Assembly (NCBI RefSeq): GCF_000090795.2
Contig: NW_003546257.1
Coordinates: 297,809-361,808 of the forward strand
Source of the DNA: Amphimedon queenslandica
Lineage: Eukaryota; Porifera; Demospongiae; Haplosclerida; Niphatidae
Direction: 5' to 3'
Length of the DNA stretch: 64,000 nt
Part shown: positions 10,843 to 21,864 of the stretch, piece after piece
How the letters are laid out: the number at the start of each line of letters is the position of its first letter
Numbering within the stretch: position 1 is the first letter of the stretch
Notes under the pieces: generated by a model
The model's input: only the letters and a program-made list of their open reading frames with translations
What the model was told of the DNA's origin: nothing
Database searches by the model: none
Position numbers and translations under genes: made by a program

Positions 10843-11673
10843 TTAAAGAACATTGCGTCCCCTAATGATTGGTGGTGGTGGTGGCGTCTCGCACTCTTTA
10901 GGTATTTCAAAAGCATCTTCAGCAAGAGTAGTTGACAAATTCATAAATCTAAAACATAATTAATGATAATTATCATGAAGATCTAAAACGTACTCATAAG
11001 CAACATTGGTAGATGTAGGCCTAGGGGAGCGAGGTGGAGTCCTACGAACAAAACTCTCAACAACTGGCCAGCAGACAGTTCCAGTAAACCCAACAGGTGC
11101 AAAACTTCCGTGATAATCTCCTCCTTCCCCATCTCTGTGATAAAAGTTATCAACAAGCACGCCAAGGTTAGGTCCTTCAGCTCCAAGGTAGTCAGAACCA
11201 AAAAAGGTAGCATTTTCTGGTATTCCAAAATCTGGGAATGATTCTGTAGATTCGATCTCGGATTTAGTGCAATGACCCTCATACACACGATAGCGGGTTC
11301 TCTAATGATACAATGAGTAATGAGTGTGTTTAAACATTTTGCAGGTTTAGATCTATCAGTATTTACTTCAGTAAACAGGAGGAGATCTGTTTCAGTGACA
11401 AAATCCCTGCCTCCTTCTTGTCTCTCAAACATTTCAACTTTTATTTTCATCTCAGTCCTGCTGTAGGAAATATTGGCAAAACGGAATGAGACCTCACCAG
11501 GTCTAGCATCATAGTTAACCTAAAATAATATGGAACTGATTTTTTAATACTCAAGTTTATCTTGCCTCCTTGAATGAACCAGAAAACTTATAAGGAGCCT
11601 CACGGCATCTTCTCTGTGGAGTTTGAGACAGGACTACTACAAAAAGAGTTGCTACAAGAAAGAGACACTTCAT
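10843..11673 (-). CDS. Ependymin-related protein 3
   Basis: The signal peptide MKCLFLVATLFVVVLS starts at 11673, then QTPQRRC and the first-exon end YKFSGSFKE. The second exon has YDARPGEVSFRFANISYSR and ERQEGGRDFVTETDLLLFTE. The third has YEGHCTKSEIESTESFPDFG, then PENATFFGSDYLGAEGPNLG and GGDYHGSFAPVG. The last exon reads FMNLSTTLAEDAFEIPKECE followed by an unusual tail of five prolines, then IIRGRNVL. The tail after the final conserved Cys is absent from the other three copies. Closest visible relative: copy 4 (same PDFG(I/V)PE(N/D)ATF and YHGS(F/Y)APVG segments). Confidence 0.88.
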
Positions 11674-12044
11674 CTTGACTCTGTGACCTCGCTTCTCTTT
11701 TTAATAAAATTCATACTCTAATCCATCACAATCTGTTTAATGATAATTATGTTTAGCATGTGATTCTCAATATTTAGACTACCAGGTTTGGTCAAAATCA
11801 TGCAAGATCAGAAGAATCATATGATCTTATAAAATATTTATTGTAGTCCCATGAGCACTGAATTTTCACATTAAAGCAGTAATTTTGTAAAAGCAGAATC
11901 ACATGCTTGGTGACATTAAAAATTAGCAAAAGTTTTTAAAAAGAGGGTGGAATTAAAATGCCAGTCGTAGCTAGCCTATAATACAGGCAATGTCCATATT
12001 TTAGCATGGTAACTATAATTCAGCTTGGTTTATTGTATTAGTCT
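11674..12044. other. Intergenic between ependymin-related genes 3 and 4
   Basis: 371 bp, AT-rich. It contains the promoter side of copy 3 and the 3' UTR of copy 4. No further gene or recognisable repeat seen. Confidence 0.45.
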
Positions 12045-12145
12045 TTATTGTTCACATGAAGGAGGAATTCTAAAAGCACCCACTGGCAATGTTGTTGTAA
12101 GATTGAAGTATCTGCATAAATAAAAAAAAAAACAAATTAAAGACC

Positions 12146-12196
<51 letters not shown>

Positions 12197-12894
12197 TATA
12201 GCATACGTTGTGTGTATGTTCCTAGTAGAACGGGATGGTGGTGGGCCTGGAGTTTCCTCATTAACAAAAGAGCTGAGAATAGGAACACAGGACTGTGCCT
12301 CAGTACCTACTGGAGCATAACTCCCATGGTAGTCTCCACTCCTTTCATCTTCGGATCGGCGAAAGTGGAACTGATCCACACCAACTCCATAATTAGGAAT
12401 GGAAGATCCAAGGTAATCAAAACCATAGAATGTTGCATCCTCGGGGACTCCGAAATCAGGAAACCTTGTTTCGTTCATCGACTCCTTTCGGCATTGACCA
12501 GACTCTACAATATAAGCAATTTTCTATTGGAGTAGAATAGTACACAGGAATAATTTACTAGTTTAGCTTTGGATGACATTACTTCTTGGAAGAGAGCAAG
12601 GTATGTTCTTCTGTCAAACCTCCTGTCTCCTTCCCTCCTTTCAAACTCATGCAATTCAATTTTCATCAAATCCCTGTCATAGCTGATGTTTGCATATCGG
12701 AATGCAGTCTCATCTGGAGAGGCATCATAGTTCACCTTTGTAAAAATTAAAATTAAAATTGATTTAATAGGAAGTGATTATGTTAGTACCTCTCTGAAAT
12801 AGCCGAACCACTTGGGAGGAGACTCGATGCATCGGCGTTGTGCTTGAGAAAAATTCACCACTAGCAAAGCGCACAGGATCACTAGAGCCTTCAT
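12045..12894 (-). CDS. Ependymin-related protein 4
   Basis: Starts at 12894 with signal peptide MKALVILCALLVVNFSQA, then QRRC and PPKWFGYFRE. Next exon: YDASPDETAFRYANISYDRD and FERREGDRRFDRRTYLALFQ. Third exon: SGQCRKE, then FPDFGVPEDATFYGFDYLGS followed by SIPNYGVGVDQFHF, a near-perfect ependymin-family YLGSS...GVGV core, then GDYHGSYAPVG. The last exon gives RYFNLTTTLPVGAFRIPPSC and EQ before the stop. A (TAA)n microsatellite lies in the final intron. It is head-to-head with the CCDC85 gene, 137 bp apart. Confidence 0.9.
12148..12195. repeat. (TAA)n microsatellite in last intron of ependymin-related gene 4
   Basis: An uninterrupted run of about 16 TAA/AAT units. The same type of run recurs at about 15368-15415, 23170-23218, 23272-23303, 38097-38132, 39102-39140 and 52317-52347, always in introns or gene flanks. 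Confidence 0.9.
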
Positions 12895-13031
12895 TTTAGA
12901 ATGGACAAAGTTTCAACAAGAAAAGTAAAGCGATGACCCTTTTAGAATTATTTTATATCTCCGGCACGTGAATTGATGAATAAGCAATCCAGCCCCGCCC
13001 TTGCTGCTGCAAGCCCAGCCGCACCCCAAAA
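12895..13031. promoter_or_regulatory. Divergent promoter region (ependymin-related 4 / CCDC85)
   Basis: 137 bp between two outward-facing start codons, more GC-rich than its surroundings near the CCDC85 side. Contains CACGTG (E-box) at about 12966. Bidirectional promoter is an inference from spacing only. Confidence 0.4.
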
Positions 13032-15259
13032 ATGGAGCCAAGCCAACAATCAAAAGAAATTGAGGTAAAATAAAGCTTATGATCCTTCTGTTTGGTTTTT
13101 ATTATCATTATAGTTAGTCAAAGAAAACCAGGAGCTAAGGGATTTGTGTTGCTTTCTTGACGACGAGAGAAAGAAGGGCAGGAGGTTGGCCCATGAATGG
13201 CAGAGCTTTGGTAGATACATAGCTTCTCTTCTCCGGAACCAAGTACTAGAATTCGAAAATAAAATGACAGTCTTACAGGTAAATCTGTTAATTTGACATC
13301 AATTTTAATATAAGTTTAGGAAAACCTTCAGAAACTATCGCAAGAAAATGCAGAGCTGAGAGATTTATGTCTCTTCCTAAACCAAATGTCATCGATGGCA
13401 CCTGCAAAAAAAGAGGGAGATGAATCAGGAAATACTCCAGCTGCAAAACTAGAGACAGGGCAAGTGGAGACATATGCAGCTAATGCTGCTTGTGCTGGCC
13501 ATTTAAATAAAGTACTAGAAGATCCTCCTGCGTATACTGGTCATGCTGGAGCGAATGAGCTTAAAGATGAGTCACCAAAGATAGTAGAACCAACTCCATC
13601 AAAAGGAGAAAGCAACAGCAGTGAAACAAGTAAGAAAGGATGAGTTTTGAGCATGTGTTATTATGTATATAAATGAAGCTAACGCTTATGTGAAAGAATT
13701 AGAGAAACGTCTTGATAGACTTGAGTCAGAGAAATTGGAGCTTGTTAAAGTAAGCCATAATATTTGAATAGGGTTTCCTTCCCATAAAGCATGCTTAATG
13801 AGCTAACAAGTACTACAATACAGTATATGGTTTGGGACAACTTTAAAAATTCATACAAAATCCAAACTTAATTGAAATCTACTCAAACTTGCTACACAAC
13901 ATAAGAACATGTATATGTATCAGAATAAATTATAAAAATAGAGAATTCTTTTCTTGTCATTTTTGGCAAAATTTGACCAAAATCCCTGTACTATAGTACA
14001 GGGACTTTGGCCCGATTTTTGAGCAACTTTAAAAATTTGTAAAAAATCCAAACTTGATCGAAATCAGCTCAAACTTCCTACACAATATAAAAACATGTTT
14101 ATGCATTAGAAAAAAATATAAAAATTGAGAATTTTCTACTTTTTATTTTTGGCGAAATTTGGCCAAAATCCCTGTACTATAGTACAGGGACTTTGGCCCG
14201 ATTTTTGAGCAACTTAAAAAATTCGTAAAAAGTCTAAATTTGATCAGAATCAACTCAAACTTTCTATGCAACATAAAAACATGTTTATGTATTAGAAAAA
14301 ATTATAAAATTGTAGAGTTCTCTCCTTTTCATTTTTGGTGAAACTTGGCCAAAATCCCTGTACTATAGTACAGCTGATTTTGGAGCAATTTTAAAAATTT
14401 GTAAAAAACCCAAATTTTGGTTGGACTCAGCTCAATCTTACTACACAACATTTAAGAAATACATAAAATGGAGAACTTTTCTTGGTATTATGCCAAAATT
14501 TAGTGGGAAACCCTGAACTTAAGTGATTTTAAAGATATTTTTCTTCTAGTCACTCTCAGCAGCTCAAATGTTAGAAGCAAATGCAAACGAAAACAAGGAC
14601 TTGCCAGTATGTGCTATTAGGTATGTATTTTGTATTATTTTAACTGATCAATGCAGGGCACTGTGTCAGATGAAGTGGAGTTAAAAGAGCCACCAAACAT
14701 TAAAAGTTTCCTTGAACATATAAAGGAGAATAATGGTTTGATGAGGTGATACCATTCAATGTTAAATTGATATTTTATAGATGATACACTGAAAGATGAT
14801 AAACCCACAACTCCTTTAAATGCAAAGAAAGATGCAAATAAAAAAGAAAAACAAGACAAAAATTATACGCTAGAAGATGTTATGAAACTATCAACAGTAC
14901 GAAATAAAAATCTATACACAATGAACTTGTGGAAAAATGATTCTCTCTCTATGCAGTTATTAGACATATCAAAGAGACTGGATGCAATGGAAATGACTGA
15001 TGGTAACTCACAGCCTCAGGAAGGCATAGAGATTGCAGCACTCCGCATGCTTGTTATGGTCAGTGAGTATGAAACTATAATGCACACACAAACCGCATGA
15101 TGTGAATAGGTGGCATTTAAAGATTTGAAGTCAAGAGTTGATGATACTAGTAGTAGAAGAATTGGTGAACTTAAGTCCAGTAGCAGTAATACAGGAGTGA
15201 CAAGTAGTCCAGTTACTAAATCTTATAAACAAGGAACAATTATACAAACTGAATTATAG
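13032..15259 (+). CDS. CCDC85: CCDC85-family coiled-coil protein
   Basis: Starts with MEPSQQSKEIE (ATG at 13032). The second exon carries the family signature: LVKENQELRDLCCFLDDERK, then GRRLAHEWQSFGRYIASLLR. The third exon repeats the motif (ENAELRDLCLFLNQ). In vertebrate CCDC85A/B/C these two motifs form the conserved coiled-coil region, which takes part in cell-cell junctions and transcriptional co-repression. A low-complexity middle part follows (AAKLETGQVETYAANAACAG...), then a second predicted coil (AYVKELEKRLDRLESEKLEL), a charged stretch and a C-terminal helix (ALRMLVMVAFKDLKSRVDD). The protein ends GTIIQTEL, stop at 15259, with AATAAATAAA about 50 bp on. One intron (13754-14549) is filled by a repeat element. 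The C-terminal half does not resemble any CCDC85 I know. Confidence 0.8.
13769..14515 (+). mobile_element. Non-autonomous DNA element with inverted ends and internal 186-bp palindromic repeats
   Basis: Left end TAGGGTTTCCTTCCC and right end GTGGGAAACCCTG form imperfect inverted termini of the CAGGGTTTCC type (hAT-like in look). A left block of about 80 bp follows (AAAGCATGCTTAATGAGCTA...ACTACAATACAGTATATGG), which recurs at 16553, 47870 and, reversed, near 34250. Inside are three units with the palindrome core CCCTGTACTATAGTACAGGG beginning at 13983, 14169 and (right arm changed) 14355: exact 186-bp spacing. No coding capacity. The flanking 8 bp do not match, so no clear target-site duplication is visible. 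It sits in an intron of CCDC85. Confidence 0.65.
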
Positions 15260-15367
15260 AGTTATTTCTGTATGTATTGTTTTATTTTTGATAAATAGAT
15301 ATATCGAAAAATAAATAAAACTTTCTCTGAGGTGCAACAATGATAATAAAAATAAAAAACAACAATG

Positions 15368-15415
<48 letters not shown>

Positions 15416-15570
15416 TGCTTGTAGAGACACTAGTCATTAAAAGTAATGCAGAAAGGGAAGAGGAAAAAAGTGTGTTGAGCAGAGAAGAAACACTATCCTT
15501 TTCACAAAGAGAGTATAAGATTGGTTAAGAAATGAAAGAGATGTAGCTATTAAAGTCAATGAAACAAGAC
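15260..15570. other. Intergenic between convergent CCDC85 and PTK7-like genes
   Basis: About 310 bp with the CCDC85 polyadenylation signal (AATAAATAAA near 15311), a (AAT)n run of about 16 units (15368-15415) and purine-rich sequence. An open frame through the AAT run is low complexity, and I do not regard it as a gene. Confidence 0.55.
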
Positions 15571-18500
15571 TCAGTCTACATCAATGCCCCTAACAGCTGG
15601 TGCTATCTCAGTGAACAATGGACGTTGGAGTGGATCAAACTGCCAACAATCCATCAACAAGGAATAAAGAAGAGCTGGCATTCCTTCCTCTGGCAAGCTC
15701 AATAAATGCCCACTGGGTACTAGTCTAAGAACCTGCTCGTCAGATAGCCCCTCGTAAGGCTGCTGAGCATAAGAAAACACCTCCCAACAGAAAACTCCAA
15801 ACGACCAAATATCACTAGCAAGGGAGAAGGCGGGGCCCATGTTTGAATCCTTGAGGAGTTCAGGTGCCATCCATCGAATGGGGAGGAGTTGGGACCCATT
15901 GTCATAGTAATCCTGCTCGTAGAGGTCATGACCTATGCCGAGGTCGGCAATTTTGACAGAGAAATTTGAGCTGATGAGACAGTTACGAGTCGCGAGGTCT
16001 CCGTGTATAATCTGCTGCGAATAAAGGTAACGCATGCCTTCGGCTATCTGTGATACAAAATGGAGTAGGTCGGACTGAGTTAGCATAGGCTCAGAGTGAG
16101 GGCTGGGATGAGAAGCAAATAAAAAATTCTTGAGATCACCCTATGAAGAGAGAGAATGGAGAGAAGAGGAGGGAAGAGAGAGGAGAGGCATAAAAACTTA
16201 AAAGCTTAAACTTGCATCACTTACTCTGTCCAAATACTCGTATATGACGTAGTAGGGCTCAGCATCAGCGCATATTCCGAGTATCTTAGAAATAAATGGA
16301 GACGAGAGTCTCATTTGATTAGAAAAGTCCATGAGTGATGGCCACAGAGCCTCTTCCCCTTCTCTGGACATTAACACTTTGACTGCCACGAGAGTCTCGC
16401 TAGAATCTTCTGTGATGTGTCGAGCTATTGCTTTAACAACTGGTCCAAACTCACCCTCGCCCATGATGTCACCACTTAACTGTAGAGAAAAAGGAGGAGG
16501 AGAGAGAGGGGAAAAGAAAAGATGATGTACATCCACAGGGTTTGCTACAAAGCATGCTAAGTGAGCTAAACAGCATGAGCTTCATGAGCTGACAAGCACT
16601 ACAATACAGTACATGTACAACAAGGCTTTGGGGCAACTTTAAAAATTAATTAAAAAGTCAATTTTGATCGGAATCAGCTCAAATTTGCTACACAACATAA
16701 GAACATGTACGTGTATGTACTATGTAGTATAGTATTATACTGGGTATTGAATTCATCGTGCTTATTTTTAAATGCTCATATCTCAGAAAATTAACATCTC
16801 AAAATAAATGCTGCTCTGTTAGCAGTCAAATGTCTAGACAAGAAGTGTGAAACCTAAATCCAAGTGCTAATATATAATAATATAAACTTAATTGAATTAA
16901 ATGTAATGGAATGACTTTCAGGTTACAGTAGGGATTACACCGACTTTGCCATATCATTTAACTAGTCTAATTGGACAAAGAGACCGTATCACAAATACAG
17001 GAAATATCAACCATTCCAACAGACAAACAGCAAATAAAAATAACATCACTAATAATAGCAAGAGTAAATAATAATAATAAATAAGAGTAATAATAATTAT
17101 AATAGGGTATTATTACTCTTGATTATAGCTACAAGGCAACAATATGAAGCAATAACTAAGACTAATGCTATTATACCAATAGGATTACAAAGATGGGATA
17201 AGTAGCTGTGTACTGTACATACCATTAATTTGTGACGTGGGAAGCTACTGATCCCGTGAGGTAAATTGAGCTCAGTTGCAAGACTAGCAGTGGGTCCATC
17301 GGGAGGAGGAGGGATAGGAGAGGGGACAGGAGGACCAGGTGAGACTGCCACACTGCTTGAGACAGCAGTCATTGGGACTGAGTTTGAATTATCAGTAGTG
17401 AACGTCCACAGACTCGATAAGTCGGATGGATTCTGCTGTAATATCCCGCTATTGTCCTTTCTCAAGGAACCACGAAGAGATGGTCTACGCTCAAAGGAAA
17501 CTGTCTCCAAGACGGCCTTTTGGTGTCCGTTGGTGCTACGCTCTCGACTCCGACATTTAACATAGCAAAGAGTACAACAAAGAAGGAGGACAATGAGTAT
17601 TATGAATATGACACCGACGACAGCTAAAACAATCGATATGAAGAGATTCTGTTCCAAACCCACTAATAGGAAAGGAGAAAAGGTCAAAATAAATACTCTG
17701 AGATCAATTAATTAATTTATGACACTTAATAAAACCGCACAATTGAACCAAAACTCATGAATAACATAAACAGCCTCGTGAATATCATTAACTCACATAT
17801 CGTATCATCTCCGGTAAGAGCGGTAGGTGTGGCCTGACGTGGAGACACTTTAATGGTGACTGTACTGTGTTCTTTTACGCCATCAGGACTGTCAAAAAAA
17901 CACAAATAATCTCCAGCATCAGACATGACAATGCTGGTAATGACTAGAGATCCATTGCTGTCTACAATTATACGGTCATCAGACTCAAGGTGAGAGAGTT
18001 CTTTGAGCCACGTAACTTTAGGAAGAGGTTTCCCCGCAACCCGACACTCCAAGTAGAGGTACTCACCCTCCATATACTGTACACTGCTGGGAGGGACTTC
18101 CAAAAATGATCCTGGAACTAAGTGGAAAATAAACAAATAAATAAAGTGTCAATAAGCATCCATTAATTATTATAGATTAATAAATATGTTATTAACTAAC
18201 CGTTAACAATGATTTCAAAGGTTTCGTTGAACTCGTGGACTCCGTCGCTAGCAAGACAAGAGTAACTTCCCTCGTCTGACATTTTTACCGAATTTATTGT
18301 CAAACTGGCCACACCTCCTTGAACGACTCCATTAGAGACAGTAACATTCCTTGAAGACCTCAGGGGGCTCCCTCCTTTAAACCAAGACACAGTCAACGTT
18401 CCATCGCTGCTGATTCCGCCAAGAAACTCGCATGTAACAATCAAGATTTCATTAACGATGCCAGTTCGAGAAATAATGTCAAACTTGGGATAAATCTTAT

Positions 18501-21482
18501 TAGTCAACACGACATGAACAGAATTCTTCACTTCTCTATAAGTGTCACTAGTATACGAGCAATGATAGACCCCTACATCAGAGACACTGAAGTTACGTAT
18601 TGTTAGTATATTAGAATTGAATGACTCAGAGGAAATGAAGTTCTTATCAGTACTGTTCTCTTTGCTCCACTCTATCTCCTGATCAGGTATAGATACATTA
18701 ACACTGCAATGAAGGGTGAGGGGCCTGTAGAGACGTGCCTCTCTATTAGGGAAAGCGGTTATTTTAACTAAAGGAGGACCCAAAACAGTGAGACTAACGA
18801 GTGACGACACAGGTAAAGAATTAGGACTGCTAGCGGTACAGTTATAGCTCCCGGCGTCTGAGTATTGCAAATTATTCAATACCAACTCGGGACCCTGTAC
18901 TTCAATTCCCTGAGGGGTGAACCAGAAATAAGTGGGTGTGGCTAAGCTATCGTCATGGTTACTAGAACAGGCTAATGTTTTGCTAGTTCCAAGGCCAGTG
19001 CTGACAAAAGACGGAGAAACATGAACTGAATGAATGCCTGTACAAAAAGAATAAAAATAAGTTAAATCCACCTTCCCATATTCCATTCCTATACCGTATT
19101 CTATTCCATAATCTAATCAATATTCCATTCCTATACCCCTTGCATTCATTCCAATAATTATCAGACCAGATTGAGGAGTGGTAAGTGCAAACAAGACACA
19201 AACAAGATGACAACATAAACCCACACATACACTCATTAATCCACTTACTATAATACAATAATACTCAACACATTAATGTACTTATACTCATACAATAATA
19301 CTCAACACATAAATGTATACATGTATGCCTTATAGACAGGTAGGAGAGGTAACTGGAACATAATGATAAGATAATGAGCATTCTCAGTGTGTGGTGGTGT
19401 ATGTACAAGTGCTATGTGTGTGGGACTGTGTTTACTAATTGCACAACACAATAAGAATAATAATAATTAGCACTGTTTACTATTAGTAAATACACAACAG
19501 AGCAGTTTTGCAAAGTGCAGCAAGTGGCATGAGTATACAAACATGTGTAGATGTACAGAGAGGGAATAAAGAGAGAGTGATATGTACAGCGAGTACAGTA
19601 TGTGTGTGACAGGGAAGCTACAGTAATAAATAACAGGCCAAATAAGGGTGGGAGTCTCACGGGCACATACAAGTGTAATTATATTATATTCATTATAATT
19701 ATGATATGGTAATAGGATATTACCCACAATACATTAGCAACAAAGCCCTCCTCCCTCTACCTCTCTCTCTTTCTCTCCCTCCCTCCCCCCTCTCTCTCTC
19801 TTTCTCTCCCTCCCTCTCCCCTCTCTCTCCCTTACATGTCATATTCAAGTGGACTGTGGCACTATCAGCATTTAAATCATTTATGGCAGTACATTTATAG
19901 ACTCCATCATCAGAGAGGGCAGCATTAGTGATTGTAAGAGAATTAGTGACAGGATCAACAGAATATCTCTCATTAGAGGGGAGAGTATTGTCTCCTAGTT
20001 TCCATGATACATCCCCATTGCCCACTGTTCCTGACACAGTGCAATGAATGGTGACAGTGTTACCAGGTTTAGTGCATACAGTGGACTGTGGGACTGTAAC
20101 ATCAACTGGTGTGGCTGGAGTACTGCCTGTATATAAGAAAAGAGAGAGAAAGAGAGTGATAATTCAGGTTAGACAATTAATACAAGTATATAAGCATCAA
20201 CACTGCTTGATCTAGAGGGAGTTTAGGTCTCCCATATTTGGTCTAGGTCTCCTAAAATCTTTTCAGCTTTTGGTCTCTTACTGTATGTGTCATTAAGTTT
20301 CCCATTGTCAATTAGATTGATCCCACAAACTTTATTTCTTGACTCAGAGTATAAATGCATATGTACAAGTACAAGTATGCATGTACATGTACAGTACATT
20401 CCAACGAACCTTGAACAGCCACTTTGAGCTCAACCTCCTCTGACTGTACAGTACCAGCAGCAACATGCTCATAACTGCACCGATATCTCCCCCGATCATT
20501 AACAGCAATGTCACTCAAAAGAAGACTCCAACCTTCACTGCTATCCCCTCCATCACTAGGTCTAGTGTTACCGTCAACTTTAATCCACGAGACATTGTGG
20601 ACTGGAGGGATGGCGGGAGGAGTACAGCAAGTGAGTAAGACGTCACTTTCAACACTAACAGAGTACGATGATAGACCAGGATACAACATAGAGTCAACTG
20701 GAGAAACCTGAATGTTGTTTTCTCGTACTTTACATATTGATAACTTTCCATGGAAATCTAAAATAAAGAAAAATAAAGAAATAATATATAAAGGGAAATT
20801 AATGAATGACAAAAAACATATGTAGATAACGCCTTGATGAAGGATGAGAGCATCATGTAGCTATGCTTGTAGCAAGAAGAAACAAATAATTGGGCAAAAT
20901 GTGTAACATAATTTCGGTTTAAAAAATCTTAAAAATCTCGCGCAAGCATTCAAAGCAGCTACAACTTGAACTAGAACAACATAATCAGTTCACAAAAATA
21001 CATACATACTGTACAAAAAATAACAAAAATAACAATCATGGAATACTTGTAATAATTCATTCATCACTTCATTGCTTACAGTAAACTGTGAGTTGGAATG
21101 GAGTGGAGACCTCAGACTGGTTTGAGGTTAGGGAGCAAGCATAAGTCCCTGAGTGTATTGTAGCATTGGCTGATGATATACTGATGTTTGACTCAGATGT
21201 ATCAAAATTAGGATTACTGACTGAAACACTGACACCGTCCTTGAACCACTGTACTGCTTCACTAGAGCCCGTATCACAGTGAAGACTTACCGAGTCTCCT
21301 TCTATAACTACTGGAGGGCCAACCACCGTTGGAGGAGAAGCTACAATGAAAGAAGGAGAGAGAGGAGAACGAGAAACTAGGCTCTGTGTCTTTCAGATAT
21401 ACTCACCTCCTCCATGACTGAGCAAATAAATAAACGAAAGAAGGAACATCTCCACACATCTTCCTCTGGACTCGGAGGACAT
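15571..21482 (-). CDS. PTK7: PTK7/CCK4-like receptor tyrosine kinase: seven Ig domains, TM, kinase
   Basis: Start at 21482 (MSSESRGRCVEMFLLSFIYL; an internal Met gives a cleaner signal peptide). Seven Ig domains follow, each with a paired Cys: LHC/YAC, LLTCC/YRC, TIHC/YKC, LAC/YNC, LHC/YHC, VTC/YSC, LEC/YLC. A membrane span (SIVLAVVGVIFIILIVLLLC), a Pro/Ser-rich juxtamembrane part, then a kinase domain. The kinase most resembles PTK7: LGICADAEPYYVIYEYLDRG and DLKNFL match PTK7's LLGLC.EAEPHY...EY.D.GDLK.FL, and seven Ig domains is PTK7's architecture. Unlike vertebrate PTK7, a pseudokinase, it has an intact Gly loop (GEGEFG), VAVK lysine, a catalytic-loop Asp (HGDLATRNC, with Arg of HRD replaced by Gly) and metal-binding Asp (ADLG). 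The alphaC Glu appears to be Asp. In animals PTK7 is a Wnt/planar-polarity co-receptor. Exon joins are approximate. Confidence 0.83.
16537..16760 (+). mobile_element. Truncated copy of the CAGGGTTTC-ended palindrome element
   Basis: Begins CAGGGTTTGCTACAAAGCAT, then GTGAGCTAAACAGCATGAGC and ACTACAATACAGTACATG, and continues into the repeat body (CGGAATCAGCTCAAATTTGC, ACACAACATAAGAACATGTA). It then breaks up near 16710-16760 where the palindrome should be. It lies in the intron before the PTK7-like kinase exons, on the strand opposite to that gene. Confidence 0.6.
19745..19835. repeat. CT-rich low-complexity tract next to an Ig-domain exon
   Basis: A pyrimidine run of CTCT/CCCT units ends only a few bases before the 3' end of the third Ig exon of the PTK7-like gene. 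On the gene strand it is a purine tract (GAGAGGGAG) just downstream of the splice donor. Open frames across it are low-complexity artefacts. Confidence 0.75.
20208..20275 (+). repeat. Dispersed repeat unit (GATCTAGAGGGAGTTTAGGTC)
   Basis: The segment beginning GATCTAGAGGGAGTTTA and continuing CATATTTGGTCTAGGTCTCC recurs in a POMT2 intron at 34595-34665 with small differences. The internal (T)GGTCT(C) words suggest a degenerate short direct repeat. No coding content; origin unknown. Confidence 0.6.
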
Positions 21483-21864
21483 AACGAGAGGAAGAGAAGG
21501 ACGAGAGAAGAGAGGCGTAAAAAGGCAAGAAAGAAAGAGTAGGATCTACTGCGGGCTGTGTGATGATTTACTATGCGGTGACTTCAAAGTTAAACAAGCC
21601 ACGCCTATGAATCCAATTATTAACACTACATCATTCATGAATACAATCCTGTGTCATAATAGGATACTTGAAGATGTATTTCACCAAATAGCTTATTAGT
21701 TTGTCTGCAAACAGAAACGCCTTAAGACAATTTGGAGATGTACAAATAGAATTAATAATGGTTTCCAAACAAAGAGTGTGGGAGCGAAATAATGCGTCAC
21801 ATAGAGCCATCATTATGCGGTCAAGTGCATGTGCATAGTATATTTAAGTAAAGGAGTTCTTTTG
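21483..21864. other. Intergenic between PTK7-like start and UBR7 stop
   Basis: 382 bp: 5' flank of the PTK7-like gene and 3' UTR of UBR7, both on the minus strand. No other gene, repeat or RNA gene seen. Confidence 0.5.

Noticed and set aside
15340-15528. Open frame with a poly-Asn run
   Set aside because: Made by the (AAT)n microsatellite downstream of CCDC85; no conserved sequence.
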